Notes under the pieces: model-generated
Database searches by the model: none
Seen by the model: only the letters and a program-made list of their open reading frames with translations
Told to the model about the DNA's origin: nothing
In this document: positions 20,501 to 28,716 of the stretch, one piece after another
How the letters are laid out: every line of letters starts with the position of its first letter
Position numbering within the stretch: the first letter of the stretch is position 1
Made by a program: the position numbers and the translations under genes
NCBI GenBank assembly: GCA_030849065.1
Contig: JASAON010001642.1
Span: 1-64,000, forward strand
Reading direction: 5' to 3'
Origin: Jaenimonas drosophilae
Lineage: Eukaryota > Euglenozoa > Kinetoplastea > Trypanosomatida > Trypanosomatidae
Length of the DNA stretch: 64,000 nucleotides

Positions 20501-23500
20501 GCTGCCACGGATGAGAATTCTGGTCGAGGAGGAGTCGCCATGACCTTTGACTTCACGCCCCGTCCGACGGATGCCGCATCAACGCCGCCACCACGTACAC
20601 GTGCGACGCAGATACGTGCAACACGGGGCGACACTCCCATACGGGGTTTCAGTACCTCAGCGGCACCAGCCAACAGCTGGGATGACGTTCCCGTGGGTGG
20701 CAACCGAGCAGCACGACCACCGGGAAACAGCTGGGATGATGTTCCTGTAGGTGGCAACCGAGCAGCAAGACCACCAGCCAACAGCTGGGATGACGTTCCC
20801 GTAGGTGGCAACCGAGCAGCACGACCACCGGGAAACAACTGGGATGATGTTCCTGTAGGCGGGAGTAATGTGGGCCGGGGACTTTTTGGAGGTACACCTC
20901 GGAAGAATGTTAGTTGGGAGGGTGTGACGGCATGCGGCACTCGCCGGTGCCCTGAGGCTATTGATCGCGAAGAAGATGCGTGCAACCAAACGAGTCTCGG
21001 TTTTGGCCAAGGCATGTGGAATGATGCGGTGAGCTGCAGCCCCCCTTGTGGTCAGCGGTGGCCGAGCTCGACCATGCCGCGAGGCGGTGGTGTTGGCCCG
21101 ATGAGTTCTTCAGTGGGAGGGTCCACGAATGGCGGCCCCGTCTACCAAAACCCCTTCGCTTCTCTACAAACTCCCTCTCGTCGTCCCTCACGAAGCGCGT
21201 ATGCGGGCTCACCCCTTCCAGGACCTGCTCATGCCAGTGGTGCCTTACGCGGTAGCATTCACCGTCCCTCTAATGGGTGGAACGCCGTTGGCGGTGGGGG
21301 TCCGGTGGGTGGCAACTTTGGCAGCACGCGCCTCAGTATATCCCCGCAGAGTAATATAGGTACCTCGGGCTTTGGGAGACCGAGCGGAGACCAACATCAC
21401 CGCATGGCCATGGGCTACCCACGGATGTCTATGGCCCCACCCGAGCGCTTCTCCAACAACTTTCCGACGGGTTCGTCGCAGGCAGTTGGACCCTCTCATC
21501 CACCTTTTGGGCGACCAACACACAGCGTGAGCCGAGCTGCTGCGGTTCCGCCGCTCTCTCGTGGGCCCTACGCCTATGCGGACCAAGGACGTACCCCAGC
21601 CTCTTTGGGCGGTGGTAATGATCCGATATACATTGATGAATACAACGACTACGGGCGGTTGACCGCCACCGGCGGCCGGCTGCGTCCACGGGGTACCCAG
21701 GCCATGGATCCTGTCTGGGCACGTCCAGTGCCATCGATGTCCGCCGCGCGCAATCTCCGAAGCTCTGCCACGACCCGACCTGCCCCACTTCGGTCGCGCG
21801 TCGCCGGGTTGTCGTGGTCGAGGCCACCTCGCCCCACCACCTTTCGCCCTTCAGTCGCAGCTCCACGAGGGTTGCCACCTCTGGGCGCTCGCCGCCCCAC
21901 AACAACGTCGGTGAGAGAGCGTTTGGAAGCCCGTGCGAAAGCAACCAAGTGCGCTCGGGTCTCTGCCTACGACAACAACCTTCAGGAAAACTATTTGATG
22001 GGAGCAGATACGAAGCGCTATCGATACGAAGCGTGGGGCGGCACCAGCACCTCCCCCAAGCCCATCTTCGCCGCTGCACCAACAACGGGAGGTAGCCAGT
22101 GTACCGCCGCTGCTGTCCAAGCGGTATCGGAAGCACAGCGGAAGCTGGACGCCGAAGCCCTTGCCCGAAGCCTTGGACTGAAGGATCGGGACGTGCCCCT
22201 CTCTACCGAGGAGGTTCTCGTCGAGGCAGATCGGCTGAACCGCTACGCCTCCGAGGCGGCAGCGCTGCGGGGCTTGTCCGATGCATCCAGCGAGGCCTCA
22301 GGGGTGAACCTGTCGTGGACTCTGCGAGATTTGGCGGAGGCCTTTGCATCCATGCCACAGCACTTGCCACAGGAAGATGTGTGCCACGCCGCGTGGGCAG
22401 CACCTGGGGGGATGTCCTGCTTCCTCTCCCGACCACCAAATGCGCTTCGTGGAGGCTGGCAGAGCTACTTGGAGCGACTTAATCTGTACCAGGAGCCCTT
22501 TTACCTCCGGCACTCAGCCTTCATCTTTGTTATGCGAGTTCCCCACGCTCCACATCTCCGCGTCTGTCTTGCCGTTCACAACATCAACGACTTCCTTGCC
22601 GTTCTCCAGCAGCGTGCTCTACCCCGTATTTGGCCTACACCAGAGGAGCAGTGGCTACGACAGCGCAACTTTGCCGCCGACCTCGATGCGGAGTTCCTGC
22701 GGCAGTGCGATGCGGGTGAGACGGTGAGTAGAGACCGAGGTCTGACGGCGGAGTTGACGGAGTACACTGAACGACGATGGCTCTTTGGTCTCTTCTCGAG
22801 TCGAACAACGCGAGTACCTGCAGTGGGTACAGCTTCCCCAACAAGTTCAGAGGAGGATTGGCGGCAAATGCTACGGGTTTGCTATCAGCGTAAACGTCAG
22901 TTCCAGGCAGATGGGCTTCGTGTGAGTTGGTGGCATCGACTTGCTCTTCTGTGGCACAAGACCAAGACCACATTGCAGTCTGTTGGCGCCAACGATGCTA
23001 CTTCACCCCTCCTCACCAACCCGCTGGCCTTCAAGGCCCGGGCATCACTCCTGTCCGACCGACTTGCCGCCTACGCAGCCGTGCGGCACCGAATTGTGAC
23101 GCTGCAGAAGGTCCGACACGCGTACATTGCACGTCGAGCAGATGAGCTGACCCGAGACCGCGTCGCCAAGATTTGCGCCAAGGCCCACCGCGAGGAAGGC
23201 ATCCAACTTGGAGTAGAGCGATCCACCGTCCCACGAGTGGCTCAGCATAGTTCCTTGTCAGCCTCGATCGCCGCTCGACGTGCGGAACTCCGTAGAGGGA
23301 TGGTGGCCGCAGCCCCTTCGGCGATGGGGCCCACAGCCTCACGACAGGCAGCTGGTGGAGTGGCCATGACCTTTGATGCTACTCCCACCCCACCGCCAAC
23401 TGCAGAGACCCCAGAGACACGCGTTCGATCTGGTGGGGTCGCCATGACCTTTGACGCTACCCCGACACCAGCTTCCACGAGGGGTCTCCCCCAGACTTGT

Positions 23501-25345
23501 GTCCGGTCTGGTGGTGTGGCCATGACCTTCGATGCCTCTCCTGTGGTTGATCGTCAAACCCCAGTGGCGCGACCAACATCCCGTTTCAGCTCATCCAATA
23601 GCCTAGCCACCCCACCGTGGAGGTCTTCCACTCCACCACCTTCGACCCAAAGGATTTGGCCGCCACCCCGCCCCACTGCAGCGCCTGCGTGGAGGCACGC
23701 CTACCAGACACAGCGACAACCACAGGAGGTACGCCTACCCCACCGAATGAACCTTTCATCTGGAATTAGCCCGTACTACGTCGGAACGGGCATCAGCCCC
23801 GTGAAGGATAATCAGAAGGATGCAGAACGCGCGAAGCAGGAGCAAGACCGTCTCGATGTGCTCCTACGTCTGCATCGCGAGGATGGGTTAGCTGAGGCGT
23901 TGAGCAAGGTGGAGGCACTACGGGCACGCAGTATTCAGCCCCCACTGACAACGGTTCTTAGTCTTGTTGCCCGTGGTCCAGATGAACGCCCGGCCACAGT
24001 CGGATCGGAAGGGGACCAGCTCTACGCTGGATTCATTCCCACCCCACTGGAGATTCATCGCCAGCTGGAGAACCATCACGTGACCGTTTCTCAGGTTCAG
24101 CAACTGCTACTTTGGCAGTGGGAGTATCATCAAACGCGTTATGAGCTGGTTCCGCTGCCTGTGTTCCGTGCCTCGGTTGTCCCGTCAGTCCGTGGTAGTG
24201 GTGGCATGTTTAGTGCATTGGGAGGTGGGGGAGAGGTCAATCAGGATCCTGCCACGGCCAACGTGTGGGCTGGATCCCGGAGCGAGCTCCGCGTCTCCCC
24301 CCTGGCCAGAACGCTCTTGCAGCATCTTGCGAAGTGGAGCTGGCTCATTCCTGTGGATGTTCATGCACTCCGTGAAGATGGAGAGTTGCTACTGCACACG
24401 TCGGACTTCTACGACGTGGCCCACCTTCTCCAGAAGCGTGTGGGCTGGCTTCTGGTGGCTCTGACCGCTGCCAGTTGGTGCCAACCAATGATGACAGTCA
24501 CCGTAGCTTTGGGATGCCTCGCGTTGTACTTTGTCCTTGTTGGTGTTGTCGGAATGGCGGGTGGAAACGGTGTCGGTCGATTGTTTTCCGGATCACAGAA
24601 GCGGCGGGACACTATCGCCGCCGTGAACACCTTCTCCTGGCTTTACCAACAGATGGAACACCCTGCTGCTGGGTTGTTGGAGAGGGGCCGTGACTTCACC
24701 GAACAAGCGCGCATCACTCGCGTCCTTCAAGTGCAGAGCATCCTCTGTGGGTTGCTGAGCCGAGCCTTCTACTGCGTCTGTGGGAGATCGCCGATCCTCT
24801 CGCTGATGATGGCAGTCATGTGTGTGTTTCATGTTGGGCTGCTCTTCATTTATTGGGGTATCATGGAGGATGCACGACGGTCATGGAGCATGGTGGAGCA
24901 GTGCTTGATGGCTGCCGTAGCCCCGCTGGTGACTTCGACGAGGTTTCTCGTGGAATGGGTGCACGGCCTGCTCGAGCGTTTTACAGCGGCTCCACCCGCG
25001 GACGCCGTCCGCAGTGCCACACACTTCGTACAAAATGGGCAGGCATTCAGCTACGGTGACGGCTTCGACCTGCGAGTTCCATCAGAGTCGTCAGTAGAGA
25101 CGTCCGGTGCTTCACTTGGCTCGCTTGTCATGCAGAGGGTGCTGGAGTTCCTGTGGCAGGTGGCGCTGCAGACTCGTGCGGCAGCTGCCGACGCGGCGGA
25201 AACCCATGCGCTTCTCCCTGCCCTCCTATTTCTCTATGCGTTGGCCACTTTGTTGCCGAAGTCTCCCCTTGGTGCGATGTGGCGATATATGTGGATGTTG
25301 TTCATCAACGATGATGCGCTGACGCATCAACCCATTCTTTTTTGA
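17585..25345 (+). CDS. very large membrane protein with two sets of short tandem repeats
   Basis: I do not recognise this 2586-residue protein. The N-terminal two thirds are polar and rich in Pro, Ala, Ser and Gly. They carry four tandem 18-residue repeats containing NSWDDVPVGG (from residue 1030) and four copies of GGVAMTFD (one near residue 982, three in a 26-residue tandem from residue 1924). A more structured block occupies about 1600-1860 (for example SYLERLNLYQEPFYLRHSAF, INDFLAVLQQR). Strongly hydrophobic segments occur only near the C-terminus: two around 2285-2325, one around 2400-2420 and one around 2540-2560, implying a C-terminal membrane anchor region with about four helices. The W-D-D-V repeats fit the AIM/LIR consensus for ATG8 binding, so a role in membrane traffic or autophagy is conceivable, but this is inference. 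The frame is open throughout with no stop. Confidence 0.8.
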   Translation: MLFVEPEVDYFRIHLDGISLPPLVLANEATADARDGLARASAPPTDAAPSPPPTTATDDGLVGGTSMEERVDAVHRALLASYYDRVPYEDRRTLENVHVLVITHCAPPSITAQPLTVEEIAELTAHHQFLPSELRFRTFTSHLHSALDPSPSLDEAEKKPEQPQPLGEQLPPSHSPLPDTAPKPADESWKHEMGSLIPKYYDSLYLMLQNLTEAQQERYLECSSGRGGHSAARPSPDGVARASTTSPLEVPPREVTFRVAEGSFIHYVLAPEEDPHLQEGMTTVVGESRSIPLGEAAKEAEKKAEKQRSREAARMLYFSVYQIPLHHFSSEEQTFYAQQRERLRAAQFRARTLQAESNVAGSPGTPSTWMGEPIQEAFLSELPQADRERQEEAQRQFFYRCHQILSNHVVMQLDEEKVEAGSGSSRPSATDAAPAQIAAVPPPQTQPEAVAAAEGPKQTDSVKPKRGPPARLLQRLMQKTKPAATTNEEEKPTTLPTPSVPVPESNAASPAAAIGNEMKTNSDQTPPAPPQRTTVRLPFPGVRWSGVRRLLYSLSPCDCYHMVMKDNNPLYSAASHQSAYAPQTISLSLISDLTLPETRSRVTSTLTPRATMGAAAGVNTPATVFARCSCRSTRVSSLRATQLRQTASSEGQPPSRQSPDPIAAGGVPLWFRTEADTGNAAPPLATQQPSWGIDGLVASHRATRLPSPERPSLSNRHTAGAEYAPPVVSPQTSCVSRREGTLQVSVSLCCNGISGNPQPTPRSLLEKGARLPAFLGGGGPTVVPSGRECESPEAVNLFHALAKSSLAQHKLRVGSIRPVVSMAVLEYRHGGVVGDDGADASPLSFLRQTSEESTRHTCRALLDHTWFALPVQLTPSSQDSIQWMPLVFGSTECASNAGDRTAVHVGFFSRPQAPTPDQPIDTGAVLPTKGAVQASLRPVAPPLQQRETNTLDAQINTSEGVTATKPTPPAATAATDENSGRGGVAMTFDFTPRPTDAASTPPPRTRATQIRATRGDTPIRGFSTSAAPANSWDDVPVGGNRAARPPGNSWDDVPVGGNRAARPPANSWDDVPVGGNRAARPPGNNWDDVPVGGSNVGRGLFGGTPRKNVSWEGVTACGTRRCPEAIDREEDACNQTSLGFGQGMWNDAVSCSPPCGQRWPSSTMPRGGGVGPMSSSVGGSTNGGPVYQNPFASLQTPSRRPSRSAYAGSPLPGPAHASGALRGSIHRPSNGWNAVGGGGPVGGNFGSTRLSISPQSNIGTSGFGRPSGDQHHRMAMGYPRMSMAPPERFSNNFPTGSSQAVGPSHPPFGRPTHSVSRAAAVPPLSRGPYAYADQGRTPASLGGGNDPIYIDEYNDYGRLTATGGRLRPRGTQAMDPVWARPVPSMSAARNLRSSATTRPAPLRSRVAGLSWSRPPRPTTFRPSVAAPRGLPPLGARRPTTTSVRERLEARAKATKCARVSAYDNNLQENYLMGADTKRYRYEAWGGTSTSPKPIFAAAPTTGGSQCTAAAVQAVSEAQRKLDAEALARSLGLKDRDVPLSTEEVLVEADRLNRYASEAAALRGLSDASSEASGVNLSWTLRDLAEAFASMPQHLPQEDVCHAAWAAPGGMSCFLSRPPNALRGGWQSYLERLNLYQEPFYLRHSAFIFVMRVPHAPHLRVCLAVHNINDFLAVLQQRALPRIWPTPEEQWLRQRNFAADLDAEFLRQCDAGETVSRDRGLTAELTEYTERRWLFGLFSSRTTRVPAVGTASPTSSEEDWRQMLRVCYQRKRQFQADGLRVSWWHRLALLWHKTKTTLQSVGANDATSPLLTNPLAFKARASLLSDRLAAYAAVRHRIVTLQKVRHAYIARRADELTRDRVAKICAKAHREEGIQLGVERSTVPRVAQHSSLSASIAARRAELRRGMVAAAPSAMGPTASRQAAGGVAMTFDATPTPPPTAETPETRVRSGGVAMTFDATPTPASTRGLPQTCVRSGGVAMTFDASPVVDRQTPVARPTSRFSSSNSLATPPWRSSTPPPSTQRIWPPPRPTAAPAWRHAYQTQRQPQEVRLPHRMNLSSGISPYYVGTGISPVKDNQKDAERAKQEQDRLDVLLRLHREDGLAEALSKVEALRARSIQPPLTTVLSLVARGPDERPATVGSEGDQLYAGFIPTPLEIHRQLENHHVTVSQVQQLLLWQWEYHQTRYELVPLPVFRASVVPSVRGSGGMFSALGGGGEVNQDPATANVWAGSRSELRVSPLARTLLQHLAKWSWLIPVDVHALREDGELLLHTSDFYDVAHLLQKRVGWLLVALTAASWCQPMMTVTVALGCLALYFVLVGVVGMAGGNGVGRLFSGSQKRRDTIAAVNTFSWLYQQMEHPAAGLLERGRDFTEQARITRVLQVQSILCGLLSRAFYCVCGRSPILSLMMAVMCVFHVGLLFIYWGIMEDARRSWSMVEQCLMAAVAPLVTSTRFLVEWVHGLLERFTAAPPADAVRSATHFVQNGQAFSYGDGFDLRVPSESSVETSGASLGSLVMQRVLEFLWQVALQTRAAAADAAETHALLPALLFLYALATLLPKSPLGAMWRYMWMLFINDDALTHQPILF
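20672..20872 (+). repeat. four tandem 54-base repeats encoding NSWDDVPVGGNRAARPP
   Basis: AAC codons starting the motif lie at 20672, 20726, 20780 and 20834, exactly 54 bases apart. The copies differ mainly at synonymous sites and in an A/G residue alternation. A degenerate fifth version (VSWEGV) follows at about 20909. Confidence 0.95.
23354..23533 (+). repeat. three tandem 78-base repeats encoding GGVAMTFDATPTP
   Basis: GGVAMTFD begins at 23354, 23432 and 23510, a period of exactly 78 bases (26 codons). A single distant copy of the same octapeptide lies at 20528-20551, 2.8 kb upstream in the same gene. Confidence 0.95.
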
Positions 25346-25463
25346 CTGCTGATGGACCATCCATCATAGACCCTGAATCAGGCTTACTGAACGTGAACGT
25401 GATGTCGTGGTCACCTGAGCTTCCTGCCAACTTCTCTGCACACCACCTGGGACGACACTCACT

Positions 25464-25500
25464 CCCTCACTCTCCCTTCTACTCCTTCTCTTCCTTTGAG
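25464..25500 (+). promoter_or_regulatory. probable spliced-leader acceptor of the small tail-anchored gene
   Basis: A tract of more than 30 bases, almost purely C/T (CTTCTACTCCTTCTCTTCC), ends in TTTGAG with AG at 25499-25500. It lies 73 bases before the ATG at 25573. Confidence 0.6.
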
Positions 25501-25572
25501 GCTGGATAGGCCAAGACCTGAACCTTACTCTCCCATATTCCTAGTACCAATTCGCTGAGGTGCGAGAGAGCA

Positions 25573-25899
25573 ATGTTCACTACTGGTGGCACCTCCATGG
25601 AGATCCCACCTCAACTGCAGCAGCCCTTCTTCTCCATTGGAGGGAAGGCCGACAGCGGCGCCGACCGCACAACACGACAGAGACGCCACACCGAAAAGGT
25701 TCATGCCCTTTTACTATCACTCGAAGAGCGTGAGCGTGCGCGCCGGGCACAGGAAGAGGAGGCTCGGGCAGAGCACGAGCGGGAGAACGTCACGTTGGAG
25801 ATGCACGAATACGTGAACGAGAAGTACTTCAACATATTCTCCGCCCTTTGTGTTGCTCTGGCCTTGGTGTTTCTGATCTACACGATCCTGGTGAAGTGA
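25573..25899 (+). CDS. small tail-anchored membrane protein, function unknown
   Basis: This is a 108-residue protein. Residues of about 1-35 are polar, 36-80 form a charged helix rich in Glu and Arg (EERERARRAQEEEARAEHER), and 85-107 form a single hydrophobic helix (IFSALCVALALVFLIYTILV) followed only by lysine. That is the layout of a C-terminally tail-anchored protein with its bulk in the cytosol. No SNARE heptad pattern or SEC61-beta signature is convincing. It is supported as a real gene by its own ATG, its strong upstream splice signal and its place in line with the others. Confidence 0.65.
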   Translation: MFTTGGTSMEIPPQLQQPFFSIGGKADSGADRTTRQRRHTEKVHALLLSLEERERARRAQEEEARAEHERENVTLEMHEYVNEKYFNIFSALCVALALVFLIYTILVK

Positions 25900-26019
25900 A
25901 CCAACAGCTGTTACAGAAGCTTGCATGCACCTTGTGTGCGATTTGTGGAGGAACCAGAGGGTTGACTGAGTGGTGGTTTTCTCGGACGCATCATCTCGAA
26001 TCAAGGATTTTCTTCATGC

Positions 26020-26049
26020 TCTTCTTCTGTTTTTTTTCCTTCTGTGTAG
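26020..26049 (+). promoter_or_regulatory. probable spliced-leader acceptor of the YEDDF coiled-coil gene
   Basis: The tract CTCTTCTTCTGTTTTTTTTC, then CTTCTGTGTAG, places AG at 26048-26049. This is 63 bases before the ATG at 26112 and downstream of the longer in-frame extension that opens at a TTG (25848), so it sets the start at 26112. Confidence 0.65.
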
Positions 26050-26111
26050 GTGTGTACCTCCATAATAGATCATCAGCTCATTCTTGCCTAGCCGGGCATC
26101 CATCGGCTAGG

Positions 26112-28055
26112 ATGAGCGACTACGAGGATGACTTTGACTCACAGAGCAAGGGCTCCAGCGCGAGCAGCCCAAGCAAAAGCTCATCTTCATCACGATCCTC
26201 TCGTTCCAGCGCGAGCCAGTCCTCACGAAGCTCATCGAACAGTAGCAGCAGTGCCCCTCAATCGGCAAAGAAGGAGGATGTGCAATATCCCCCACAACGT
26301 ACGCGGGTGAATAGAAAGGCACCCGTGGCAATCAACCCTCGTGAAGAGATGCAAACCCTCTCACCTGCCTACTCGGCCCGTGCGTCCACGGCAGTCTCTC
26401 AGTCTTCGGCAGCCATCTCATCCTCGTCCTCGTCCAGCTCCTCCACACCAGCTAGTACCCCGCAGACAACGCCACCAACCTCGGCACGCACAGGCAACTC
26501 CGCGGGCGCTCTCTTGAGCATCTCACCAGACCTACGCCCCTCACCAGAGCGTCTCTCATCGCGGGGGAAGTCTGACCACTCCACCCTCAGTGCCGCCTAT
26601 GGCACAGGACAGCAAAAGCGAGGCAAGCGGCAGCCATCTGCATCACTGCAGAAGAAGCGCGAGGCAAGCGCGGCAAAGCAGGCCGCCGAGCGGAAGAGCC
26701 CTGCGGATGACGAGCCCGACGATGAGGAGCGCGCAGGGCTGAACTCACGGGTGGCGGACCTCAAGCGTCAGATTGAGGAGCTAGATTCCCGCATCGCGGG
26801 TCGAGAACACGATATGGATGGCCGCCAACGTCGGGCCCGTTCCAATCGAGCGAGCACCATCGTCGAACTCCGAAAATGGCAAACCTATTTAGAGCGGTTA
26901 CAAAAGGAGAACAGCTTCCTTGAGCAGGAGAGACAGAGCTACAGCTACAACGGCCCCGTGAACGTGGCCATTCTGATCAAACGAGAACAGGAGCGCCTGA
27001 ATCGGGCCAAACTTCAGCTGCGAGAACTCCGCCAGACCAAGCAGAAGTTGCTTTCCCGTGATAAGCGTGCTGCGCATACCATTGAGGAGGTCCATCGCCG
27101 TATGCCTGGTCGTGATGAGATGTCCCAGCGGCAGGTGAATGAGAACTTATACACCCTGCACAACCTGGATAAGCGTGTTCGTGAGTTGAAGGAGGAAATC
27201 GCGCGTACGGAGAAGTCACGGCACCTGATGAAGTCCCGCAGCAAGCGGTTAGAGAAGCAGCGACGCGAGAAGAACATATCCAAGATACTGCCGAAGGATT
27301 ATGATGCGCTCTGCGCCACCACTGAGCAAAACGAGGAGGAGATCAAGCGACTTCGTTCTGCCATTGCAGTTTACATGCATGCGGCCTCGGAGGAGCGCAA
27401 TGCCTCCGCTACCGATGACCCTCGTGCGAGCCCATCAGCGCGCCGTCGTATGCTCGAGGATGATGTGGAACGTCTCCGTGAAAAGATTCGTCAGCGTGAT
27501 GCCCAGATAGCCTCCAACTCTGCGTTTGCCGTCAAACACGGGGGAACCAGTACACCAGGACGCAAGACTGGCTCGGCGTTGAGTTCTCCACGAAGCCTTG
27601 TGAGCAACACCGATCCCCGACCAAAGCAGGATGGAACAAGTAGTAGCTCCTTTCTTCCGGCAATCGCAAGCAATAGCCCTGCACCAACGTCTGCAAAAAG
27701 CTCCCCTCGTGCCGTAGCCAAGAAGTCTGTTACACTAAGCCCCCCGCTGGCAGCCAAGACAAAGGCCCCGGCACATGTTGTGGAACCTCCACAGCCCCAG
27801 CCCAAGCGCTCCATCGCCTCCCCGAACAAGCCACCACCAGCCCCAGAAGTGCTCTCCGCAGAACCTTACGAAGATGACTTTGCGGAGGAACCTGTGGAGA
27901 GTGGGGTATCCACCCCGGTGAACAAGATGGAGACGCTGAAGCAACCCTCCAAGAGGTACAGCAGCCAGCCTTCCTCTGCAGGAAGTGGAGCCCAACAGGG
28001 TCAGCTGAGTGGCGTGCAAGAGCGTAGTGGGAATAGCACGCCCGAGTGGCTGTGA
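26112..28055 (+). CDS. coiled-coil protein with acidic YEDDF termini, possibly lebercilin-like
   Basis: The 647-residue product starts MSDYEDDFDSQSKG and runs through a Ser-rich stretch to about residue 200. A long charged coiled coil follows at about 210-460 (for example LNSRVADLKRQIEELDSRI and ELRKWQTYLERLQKENSFL), then a Pro/Ser-rich tail. The tail contains a second copy of the acidic motif (EPYEDDFAEE) about 60 residues from the end. The coiled-coil pattern, with E/K-rich heptads followed by REQERLNRAKLQLRELRQTK, recalls lebercilin-family ciliary proteins, and YEDDF-like motifs recur in ciliary proteins; both are only suggestive. A basal-body or axoneme role is a reasonable hypothesis in a flagellate. 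The in-frame extension upstream starts at TTG and overlaps the previous gene, so it is not used. Confidence 0.65.
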   Translation: MSDYEDDFDSQSKGSSASSPSKSSSSSRSSRSSASQSSRSSSNSSSSAPQSAKKEDVQYPPQRTRVNRKAPVAINPREEMQTLSPAYSARASTAVSQSSAAISSSSSSSSSTPASTPQTTPPTSARTGNSAGALLSISPDLRPSPERLSSRGKSDHSTLSAAYGTGQQKRGKRQPSASLQKKREASAAKQAAERKSPADDEPDDEERAGLNSRVADLKRQIEELDSRIAGREHDMDGRQRRARSNRASTIVELRKWQTYLERLQKENSFLEQERQSYSYNGPVNVAILIKREQERLNRAKLQLRELRQTKQKLLSRDKRAAHTIEEVHRRMPGRDEMSQRQVNENLYTLHNLDKRVRELKEEIARTEKSRHLMKSRSKRLEKQRREKNISKILPKDYDALCATTEQNEEEIKRLRSAIAVYMHAASEERNASATDDPRASPSARRRMLEDDVERLREKIRQRDAQIASNSAFAVKHGGTSTPGRKTGSALSSPRSLVSNTDPRPKQDGTSSSSFLPAIASNSPAPTSAKSSPRAVAKKSVTLSPPLAAKTKAPAHVVEPPQPQPKRSIASPNKPPPAPEVLSAEPYEDDFAEEPVESGVSTPVNKMETLKQPSKRYSSQPSSAGSGAQQGQLSGVQERSGNSTPEWL

Positions 28056-28716
28056 CGAGTGGCGGCAGCCAGAAGCAGGCACATCCCCCTTTCCTCGTGA
28101 GATGTGATTTCATATCCTCTGATGGAGGACAAGCACTTCAACTGGAGTGTGTGTCTGTATATGAGTGATTGGCTCGCGGTGATGCGTTGATTGACGGTTA
28201 CGACCGTTCTGCTTACCCAGCGCATTTTGTTAGATGTCTTTTCCCTCAATGCGCGTTTTTTTGCTGTGAGTGTGGGTGCACCCCATGTAGATGTGGGATA
28301 CTCCGTGACTGCTTAGAGGGCTTACCACGGGGCCGATGAACTTCAGGTTCGGTTGGAGCACAATCCGCACTTATTGATTGCCGCGCCCCCTACCTTCCTA
28401 CCCACACAGTTATCTTCTATTGATTGATGCCGCTGGACGCATGTGTTGGCGACGGTTGCACACTTTATACACCAATTCCTTTCTCATTGCCCTCATCGCA
28501 CCATTGTTAGCGCAAAGCACGGAACCGCTGTGACGCGTTCACCACACTCGTGGGTCTCCGTATAAGCACTACACGCATACCCACACGCACAACTAGAGAA
28601 GCATTTCCGTACTGCAAATTCGTCTGTGGTTGCAGTGACGGACATCAGCACCCAATAAAGATAGATTGAGCAACAGCACAGCTCTTGAGTTCTATTTTCA
28701 TTCACCATTTGGTGGA
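28056..28716. other. intergenic region
   Basis: A spacer of 661 bases without a credible gene. The sequence TCTGTGGTTGCAG with AG at 28634-28635 is a modest splice-acceptor candidate for the carrier gene. The open frame continuing upstream of the carrier start opens at a TTG (28666). Confidence 0.55.

Noticed and set aside
17585..25345. Identification of the 2586-residue membrane protein as ATG9
   Set aside because: The LIR-like repeats and C-terminal membrane helices suggested it, but the conserved ATG9 core motifs could not be aligned convincingly.
25848..26111. Upstream extension of the YEDDF coiled-coil frame
   Set aside because: It opens at TTG inside the previous gene and spans the pyrimidine tract and AG at 26048-26049.
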